The notes under the pieces are model-generated. The model did no database searches. It was not told the DNA's origin and worked only from the letters and a program-made list of their open reading frames with translations. Source: Brevinema_A sp051649605 (GTDB lineage: Bacteria; Spirochaetota; Brevinematia; Brevinematales; Brevinemataceae). From it: 64,000 nucleotides of DNA. Each line of letters begins with the position of its first letter. Position 1 is the stretch's first letter. Position numbers and translations under genes: made by a program. Positions 58,559 through 64,000 of this stretch are shown piece by piece. The DNA lies in assembly GCA_051649605.1 (NCBI GenBank), contig JBOFHK010000007.1, forward strand, positions 1 to 64,000, read 5' to 3'.

Positions 58559-59200
58559 ATGAAAAAACAATACAAAAGTATCATTTTTGATTTAGATGGT
58601 ACTTTAATTGATAGCGAAAAACGAAACGCTTATGCCTTATTAGAAATTCTCACCAAAAAAGGACATGAGCTCGTAATTGAAGATGTTCTCCCCAAAATGG
58701 GTAGGACTGGGGCTATTATTTTAAGGGATTTTGGAATCGTTGAGGAAGAAATCGACGACTACCTCAATGACTGGATCGAAGCGGTATACCATGAAACACA
58801 AAAACCTATAGAATTATTTGAAGGGATTTTAGAAACTTTAGAAATCCTATCTAATACAAAAATCTCTCTGGGGATTGTTAGTTCTAAAACAAGAGCTTTA
58901 TACAATATAGAAAAAACATATTTAAATATTGATTTTTATTTCTCCCATGTCGTATTAGCCGATGATACAGAATTTCACAAACCGCACCCCGCCCCATTAC
59001 TCAAATATCTCTATCAAAGTCAATTTACTGCTGAGGACTGTATTTATATTGGAGACACTTATTCAGATCTCATCTGTGCCAAAGAAAGTAATATCGATTT
59101 TGGCTTAGCTTGCTGGGGAGCAACATCTTTATTTGAAAAAGAACAACACATCCACCGTTTTGATACTCCCAACAAGATTTTAAACTTATTATCTCTATAA
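58559..59200 (+). CDS. HAD-family hydrolase, phosphoglycolate phosphatase-like
   Basis: 213 residues. Motif I FDLDGTLIDSEKR, motif II LGIVSSKTRAL, motif III/IV HKPHPAPLLK and YIGDTYSDLICAK. Beta-phosphoglucomutase/Gph subfamily (cap C1). Likely a small-molecule phosphatase. GAGGAG at 6 bases from the ATG. 3' end is part of an approximate tandem duplication. Confidence 0.88.
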   Translation: MKKQYKSIIFDLDGTLIDSEKRNAYALLEILTKKGHELVIEDVLPKMGRTGAIILRDFGIVEEEIDDYLNDWIEAVYHETQKPIELFEGILETLEILSNTKISLGIVSSKTRALYNIEKTYLNIDFYFSHVVLADDTEFHKPHPAPLLKYLYQSQFTAEDCIYIGDTYSDLICAKESNIDFGLACWGATSLFEKEQHIHRFDTPNKILNLLSL

Positions 59201-59337
59201 CAACAATCAGTAATCAATTATTAGTACAATCAATGAGCTTTATCAAAACTAGCTATATATTAGGCTTATTACCTCTATTAAGTTAGTAATTTAATAATCA
59301 ATTACTGGTGTGATTGCCGAGCTTTGTCAAAAGATGA
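59171..59337. repeat. approximate tandem duplication across HAD and msrA 3' ends
   Basis: Two units of about 82-85 bp: first from TTTTAAACTTATTATCTCTAT through TCAATTATTAG to GCTTTATCAAAACTAG; second GGCTTATTACCTCTAT... ATCAATTACTGG ... GCTTTGTCAAAAGATG. The second covers the msrA 3' end, the first the HAD 3' end. Both genes share this repeat at their convergent tails. Confidence 0.5.
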
Positions 59338-59808
59338 CTTGGAAATATGGCAATAACCCATTGGATTTTTATCTAAGTATTGCTGATGATAGGTTTCCGC
59401 ACGTGTATAATTTTTGATTGTCTCTACTTCAATAGCGATTTTTTGAGTGTAGGACTGTTGAAGTTTTGCTAAGGATTGAAAGATTAATACTTTATCTGCT
59501 GGATCTTCGTAATAAATCCCTGTCCTATACTGCACCCCTACGTCATTACCTTGTTTATTGATAGATATTGGATCAATAACTTGATAAAAATAATCTAAAA
59601 GCGTTTCTAAAGATACTTGATCTCCATCATATTCTACTAATACCGCTTCTGTATGATTTGAACCTCGGCATACTTGTTCGTAAGTGGGATTAGTAGTATC
59701 TCCATTAACGTAAGCTGTTTCAGTGTTAATTACTCCCTTAATTAACGATAGGAATTTCTCTACACCCCAAAAACAACCACCCGCAAGAACGATTTTTTTA
59801 CTGTTCAT
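59302..59808 (-). CDS. msrA: peptide methionine sulfoxide reductase A
   Basis: 168 residues. Catalytic GGCFWGVEKFL (Cys) and the GVQYRTGIYYEDPADK motif. Reduces Met-S-sulfoxide with thioredoxin. C-terminus lacks a long tail of other MsrA proteins; ends ASFDKARQSHQ-like. Convergent with the HAD gene. Confidence 0.94.
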   Translation of the reverse strand: MNSKKIVLAGGCFWGVEKFLSLIKGVINTETAYVNGDTTNPTYEQVCRGSNHTEAVLVEYDGDQVSLETLLDYFYQVIDPISINKQGNDVGVQYRTGIYYEDPADKVLIFQSLAKLQQSYTQKIAIEVETIKNYTRAETYHQQYLDKNPMGYCHISKSSFDKARQSHQ

Positions 59809-59828
59809 ACCTTACCCCTTAAAAATTA

Positions 59829-60821
59829 TTATGTAAGATTTTTGTTATGAGTACTAATATATCGAGCAACATGCTTAGGAAGTTTTTTATCCTTAAGATT
59901 GTATGTTTTTTCGGGGATAAACATCGGTCTTTTTAAGACTTCCGTATGAATACGAGCAATATATTCTCCGATTATCCCTAACGAAAACAGTATCGCTCCA
60001 GAAAAAAAGACAATTACAATCATCAAAGACGCCCAGCCAGATACCGCTAATCCTAGGATTTTGGAAACCAAAACATAAAACAATATAAAGATAGCAACCA
60101 TAATTGATGATAATCCTAAAAATTGAATTAATAAAACAGGAAAATAACTAAAAGAAAATATCGCATCTTTAGCTAAATTGACCATCTCTCTCCAACCAAA
60201 TTTTGTTTCTCCAGCGAAGCGTTCGGGACGCTCAAAAACCAACTCCGTTTGGGTGAAACCCAGCCAAGAAACTAACGCCCGATTAAATCGAGTGCGTTCT
60301 TCCATCTGGATAATTGCATCAACAACAGCTCGATCCATCAATCGAAATTCTCCAACATCTTGAGGCATATCCGTATGAGAAATATAGTTGAGAATACGGT
60401 AAAACATATGAGCAGTAAGCCGTTTGAATAGGGATTCTCCTTCTCTTTTAGCTCTTCGTCCATAGACGACATGATAACCTTCTTTCCAGAATCGAATCAT
60501 TTCTGGAATACACTCTGGAGGGTCTTGTAAATCAGCGTCTAGTAATACAACAGCATCCCCTGAGGTATAACACATACCAGCATAAAAAGCCATTTGCTGT
60601 CCTCGATTAGTCGCAAAAGATACTACTTTGATATGAGAATCTTTTTGGGCATAGTCTTGAAGTAAGATTAAAGAGCTATCCCGAGAACCATCATCAACAA
60701 CAATAATTTCGTAATTAAAAAGATGATATTCTTTCATTTTTTGGCTGAGCACATCTAAAGTGTGGATGATAACTTTTTCTTCGTTATAACAAGGAATCAC
60801 CAAAGATAAAAATTGATCCAT
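59829..60821 (-). CDS. GT2 glycosyltransferase, polyprenyl-phosphate type (GtrB/DPM1-like)
   Basis: 330 residues. Motifs: VIPCYNEEKVIIHTLDV, VVDDGSRDSS, ADLQDPPECI (DxD-like), then QVGEFRLMDRAV-type loop; two C-terminal membrane helices (FPVLLIQFLGLSSIMVAIF and LMIVIVFFSGAILFSLGI). Makes a polyprenyl-phosphate sugar donor. Divergent from the GT39-like gene, which may use it. Confidence 0.88.
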   Translation of the reverse strand: MDQFLSLVIPCYNEEKVIIHTLDVLSQKMKEYHLFNYEIIVVDDGSRDSSLILLQDYAQKDSHIKVVSFATNRGQQMAFYAGMCYTSGDAVVLLDADLQDPPECIPEMIRFWKEGYHVVYGRRAKREGESLFKRLTAHMFYRILNYISHTDMPQDVGEFRLMDRAVVDAIIQMEERTRFNRALVSWLGFTQTELVFERPERFAGETKFGWREMVNLAKDAIFSFSYFPVLLIQFLGLSSIMVAIFILFYVLVSKILGLAVSGWASLMIVIVFFSGAILFSLGIIGEYIARIHTEVLKRPMFIPEKTYNLKDKKLPKHVARYISTHNKNLT

Positions 60822-60840
60822 TACTATCTCCTATATCAAT

Positions 60841-60870
60841 AGTATATCTAAATTATATCTCCTTTGTCAA
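60841..60870 (-). promoter_or_regulatory. promoter of the GT2 gene
   Basis: On the minus strand TTGACA, 18 bp, TATACT. Confidence 0.65.
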
Positions 60871-60888
60871 GGTAATCTCTTGACAAAG
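60862..60888. repeat. perfect inverted repeat with two back-to-back -35 boxes
   Basis: CTTTGTCAA (60862-60870) and TTGACAAAG (60880-60888), 9-bp spacer; each arm holds a -35 sequence for one of two divergent promoters. Possible joint operator. Confidence 0.55.
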
Positions 60889-60908
60889 CTAAGTTTTTTT
60901 ATTATACT
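60880..60908 (+). promoter_or_regulatory. promoter of the GT39-like gene
   Basis: TTGACA, 17 bp, TATACT, 130 bases before the ATG. Confidence 0.65.
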
Positions 60909-61041
60909 CTGTAAAGAATTATTCCTTTCACAAGGTTATTAATAAAATAATTAAATTGACCTCGATACTTAATATTTTTATTGAAGATATGGTATTTATA
61001 TCAGTTAGATAATTTACAAGCTGATCAATTAGGAAGAATTC

Positions 61042-62622
61042 ATGATTTCTATATTACAAAGCAAAGTCGTAAAACACCCTTATATCATTTTATTATTTTG
61101 TAGTTTCTATTTTTTCTTTCTAATGATTTTTTATCAAATACATTTTGGTTGGATAGGTGATCTCTATATCTATATCGAAATTGCTCAAAATATCTATAGT
61201 GGTGGTATCCTCTATCAAAGTGCTATTGATACAAAAAATATAGGATTCTTTTTCTTTTTTTATTATCTAATCTATCTTCCTTACGCCCTGATATTTAGTA
61301 ATATGGAGTATTTTTTCCACTGGATGGCGATTTCTTTAAGTATTTGGTATTTTTTGACTTCTATTTTGATCTATCAAATTTTACTACCTATTTACAACAA
61401 ATCACTAGCATTACTATCTGCCTGCTTGTATTTTATTTTTATGGCAGCAAATCCTTATTCCTATTTTGTCAATCAACCTCAAATCGCTCTCTTTTTCCAT
61501 CTCTTATTAATTTATGTAATCATGCAAAAAAAAGATACTATTCCCCGATATTTTTTATATGGATGGATCTTAGGGCTTTGTTTTAGTATGTCCTCCCCTT
61601 ATGCTTTTTTGGTGCTTACCATCCCTATTATTGCTTTTGTTTCTTATTTACAAGATAAAAAATTTATTCCTATCCTTTACAAAGGAGGCGTAGCCTTTTT
61701 AGGATTTCTTATAGCACTCCTCCCTTTTATTTTATACTTACTCAAAACACATAGTATAGTGGATTGGTTGTATTGGAATTTCACCTTCCCAACAAATATA
61801 TACTCTTCTTACAAAAGTACTTACAGTGATCCTATGCCTCTAAATTTCTTTGCTAAATTCAAATCAGCGTTATTATCTACATTGGGAAAGTCGATTGTTC
61901 TTAGTTCTAAGACGGTGGATACTGTTACCCAACATCTAATGCTCTATACCGTATGTTTTGCTTGGATTTTCAAACTCATACAAAAAAAACAGGGGGCTGT
62001 ACTATCTCTACAGGAAAAAATTTTATTGGGAATCAGTGCCTTATGTTTGATCCCACGACTAGGACTGGTACGTCGATACCCTTCGTATAATATGTATATT
62101 ATTCCTTTAGTTATTTTACATATTCCTTTTGTTTGGAATACTCTATCCTCACACCCTCTCTTAAAAAAAATCTATAAAAGTATTCTGATTATCTCTATTG
62201 GTGTGGCTATTGTTTATGTTCCTATTCGTCTTTCTGACAAAGGTGCTATAGTATATTATGCTGACCCAATTAAGGAACTAACATTAGCCAATCCTGACAA
62301 AAAACCTACAGTCATGCTTACTCAATGGGCTGGCTATACTTATAGTACTCGATGGCAGCATGTATACCATAATTTTTATCATCATTTTGACGACTCATTT
62401 CAGCAAAATGTATACAAATACAAACCAGAAATACTGTTTATCAGACAATTTATAATCGATAATCAACTTAGTAAAGACAATGATTTTATGGATATACTTA
62501 ATACACAATACACCAAAATCTTTAGTGATAATCTCACACAAGAAGGTGGGGCAGTAAATATTTTTATTCAAAACGATCAGCTTCATACGTGGGATAATCT
62601 ACCGATCTATTTAGAAAACTAA
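61042..62622 (+). CDS. GT39-like membrane glycosyltransferase
   Basis: 526 residues with about 11 hydrophobic segments. The first loop (WIGDLYIYIEIAQNIYSGGILYQSAIDTKNIGFF) has the D...Y...A..I..G pattern of PMT/ArnT-type glycosyltransferases, which use polyprenyl-phosphate sugars. A soluble C-terminal tail (NPDKKPTVMLTQWAGY). Divergent from the GT2 enzyme that could supply its donor. Substrate unknown. Confidence 0.6.
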   Translation: MISILQSKVVKHPYIILLFCSFYFFFLMIFYQIHFGWIGDLYIYIEIAQNIYSGGILYQSAIDTKNIGFFFFFYYLIYLPYALIFSNMEYFFHWMAISLSIWYFLTSILIYQILLPIYNKSLALLSACLYFIFMAANPYSYFVNQPQIALFFHLLLIYVIMQKKDTIPRYFLYGWILGLCFSMSSPYAFLVLTIPIIAFVSYLQDKKFIPILYKGGVAFLGFLIALLPFILYLLKTHSIVDWLYWNFTFPTNIYSSYKSTYSDPMPLNFFAKFKSALLSTLGKSIVLSSKTVDTVTQHLMLYTVCFAWIFKLIQKKQGAVLSLQEKILLGISALCLIPRLGLVRRYPSYNMYIIPLVILHIPFVWNTLSSHPLLKKIYKSILIISIGVAIVYVPIRLSDKGAIVYYADPIKELTLANPDKKPTVMLTQWAGYTYSTRWQHVYHNFYHHFDDSFQQNVYKYKPEILFIRQFIIDNQLSKDNDFMDILNTQYTKIFSDNLTQEGGAVNIFIQNDQLHTWDNLPIYLEN

Positions 62623-62631
62623 GGAGCAATT

Positions 62632-63864
62632 ATGTCTATTAAAAAAATTTGGGACTCCCATCATTTTATGATCATCCTCATTATATCAATTATATTAGGT
62701 AGTATTATTGGGATCAAACTAGAAAAAGAAGCTCTTATTTTTAAGCCTTTAGGGGATATTTTTATTAATGCCATGTTTACCATTGTTGTTCCTTTAGTAT
62801 TTGTTACTATTAGTAGCTCCATTGCCAACATGCAAAATATCAGCAGACTCGGCAATATTTTAAAAAACCTCTTTATTGTCTTTGTTGGGACAGGATTGGT
62901 GGCAGCAATATTAATTTTATTTGTTGTTACGACCTTTCCACCGGCTCAAGGAGTTACTTTAGAAATTTCTTCTGTGGAAGCTCTTACTCCCTTTCAAACA
63001 GCTGACCAAATTGTCGCCGCACTAACTGTAGATGATTTTGTCAACCTTCTATCTAAAAAAAACATGCTTCCTTTGATTTTATTTGCTATTATTTTTGGCT
63101 TAAGTATTAATCTCGCTCGAGAAAAAGGTAGATCTATTGCTCAAGCCCTAGATAGTTTATCTGTGGTTTTCCTTAAAATGATTAATATCCTTATGTATTA
63201 TGCACCAATCGGTCTTGGGGCATATTTTGCAGCGTTAGTTGGTCAATATGGACAAGATTTAATTGGATCGTATACAAGAGCAATGCTTATCTATTACCCT
63301 CTTTGTATTTTTTATTTTGTTATAGCCTTTCCTATTTATGCTTTCTTGGCAGGCGGTATTGAAGGAGTAAAACGCCTTCGATATATTTTCCGTCCTGCAT
63401 TAACTTCTTTAGCCACCCAAAGTAGTATCGCCACCATACCAGTAAATTTAGAAGCCTGCGAAAAAATTGGAGTTCCAAAAGATATTAGAGATATTGTACT
63501 TCCTATTGGAGCAACCGCTCATATGGACGGGACTGTAATTAGTACTATTCTCAAAATTTCTTTTTTATTTGGTATTTATGGAATCCCATTTACAGGTATT
63601 GAAACATTTGCTAGTGCTTTATTATTATCGTTATTAGGCGGAATTGTCATGTCAGGGGTACCTGGTGGAGGGCTCATCGGTGAAATGTTTATTGTTTCTA
63701 TTTATGGATTCCCAATGGAGGCTTTCCCTATTATTGCCACTATAGGATATTTGGTTGATCCTCCCGCAACAATGATCAACGCAACAGGTGATACACTTGC
63801 GTCTATGATGATTACTCGAATAATGGAAGGTAAAGACTGGATTCATAAAAAAATATCATCCTAA
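62632..63864 (+). CDS. dicarboxylate/amino acid:cation symporter (DAACS family)
   Basis: 410 residues, eight membrane helices with two hairpin loops. Family motifs: LVFVTISSSIANMQNISR (first hairpin region), SSIATIPVNLEACEK (Ser-rich loop), GATAHMDGTVIS and later DPPATMINATGDT. Imports glutamate/aspartate or dicarboxylates with Na+ or H+. 9 bases after the previous gene. Substrate not decided from sequence. Confidence 0.92.
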   Translation: MSIKKIWDSHHFMIILIISIILGSIIGIKLEKEALIFKPLGDIFINAMFTIVVPLVFVTISSSIANMQNISRLGNILKNLFIVFVGTGLVAAILILFVVTTFPPAQGVTLEISSVEALTPFQTADQIVAALTVDDFVNLLSKKNMLPLILFAIIFGLSINLAREKGRSIAQALDSLSVVFLKMINILMYYAPIGLGAYFAALVGQYGQDLIGSYTRAMLIYYPLCIFYFVIAFPIYAFLAGGIEGVKRLRYIFRPALTSLATQSSIATIPVNLEACEKIGVPKDIRDIVLPIGATAHMDGTVISTILKISFLFGIYGIPFTGIETFASALLLSLLGGIVMSGVPGGGLIGEMFIVSIYGFPMEAFPIIATIGYLVDPPATMINATGDTLASMMITRIMEGKDWIHKKISS

Positions 63865-63906
63865 GAATAAAAAATAATACCAAAAATATTAATATAGGAA
63901 TATACT

Positions 63907-64000
63907 ATGACCACGATCAATTCGTATATCGATCATACTCTTTTAAAACCAGAAGTAACTACTAAACAAATAATCCAACTCTGTAATGAAGCACTACAAC
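63907..64000 (+). CDS. deoC: deoxyribose-phosphate aldolase, 5' end only
   Basis: 31 residues inside the window (MTTINSYIDHTLLKPEVTTKQI). The Y-IDHT-LLKPE motif followed by Q-I..LC.EA is the DeoC start. Cleaves deoxyribose-5-phosphate. SD is weak (TAGGA). Continues past the window. Confidence 0.88.
   Translation, partial: MTTINSYIDHTLLKPEVTTKQIIQLCNEALQ

Overview
This 64 kb window comes from a low-GC spirochaete. The evidence is a tandem pair of FlaA flagellar sheath genes (27.4-29.1 kb), a bacterial V-type ATPase operon (48.4-57.4 kb) and RlmN, TrpS and ClpC of ordinary bacterial type. I cannot fix the genus from sequence alone; Brevinema- or Brachyspira-like lineages are possible.

Layout. 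(1) 1-0.6 kb: 3' part of a secreted-protein gene. (2) 0.6-26.6 kb: a Mu-like transposable prophage with an unusual plan. Morphogenesis genes run leftward (gp27/gp28-type terminase, a portal/gpF/nuclease-like fusion, protease with nested scaffold, decoration, capsid, gp36, gpG, gp37, sheath, tube, chaperone, tape measure, hub-peptidase). A short GemA/Mor module runs right. A CI/LexA-like repressor lies left of an early operon running right: KilA-N, two unknowns, MuA-type transposase, MuB-type ATPase, then damaged SSB-like and Gam genes. Baseplate and tail-fibre genes are not in the window. (3) 26.6-27.2 kb: remnant of a tyrosine integrase beside tRNA-Leu(CAA), so an older island also used this site. 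(4) 27.2-64 kb: host genes: flaA pair, lipoprotein, rdgB-udg-priA, rlmN, trpS, a membrane protein, clpC, a WG-repeat protein, yraN, thioesterase, PAP2, Maf-like, MBL, BatE-like, rsgA, V-ATPase, HAD, msrA, GT2, a GT39-like protein, a dicarboxylate symporter and the start of deoC.

The most unusual content is RNA-level structure in the prophage. Many phage genes are preceded by small modular hairpins whose stems vary but whose loops are nearly constant (UCC/UCCU/UCCA in mRNA sense), followed directly by a Shine-Dalgarno sequence. One such cassette sits in frame inside the protease gene, exactly where the nested scaffold gene starts. A 680-bp gap between the portal and protease genes holds two consecutive strong promoters, each followed by a structured, terminator-ended noncoding RNA, with a perfect 12-bp dyad over a divergent promoter. 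The early region begins with another structured RNA with a possible pseudoknot, and gemA mRNA is predicted to begin with a 36-nt hairpin abutting its AUG.

The prophage looks partly decayed: gam and the SSB-like gene are frameshifted, and the tail-chaperone frameshift product is blocked by one TGA.

Many long open frames in the late region begin upstream of the real start because the hairpin leaders happen to be open. I moved those starts to the ATG/GTG preceded by a Shine-Dalgarno sequence and say so in each entry.
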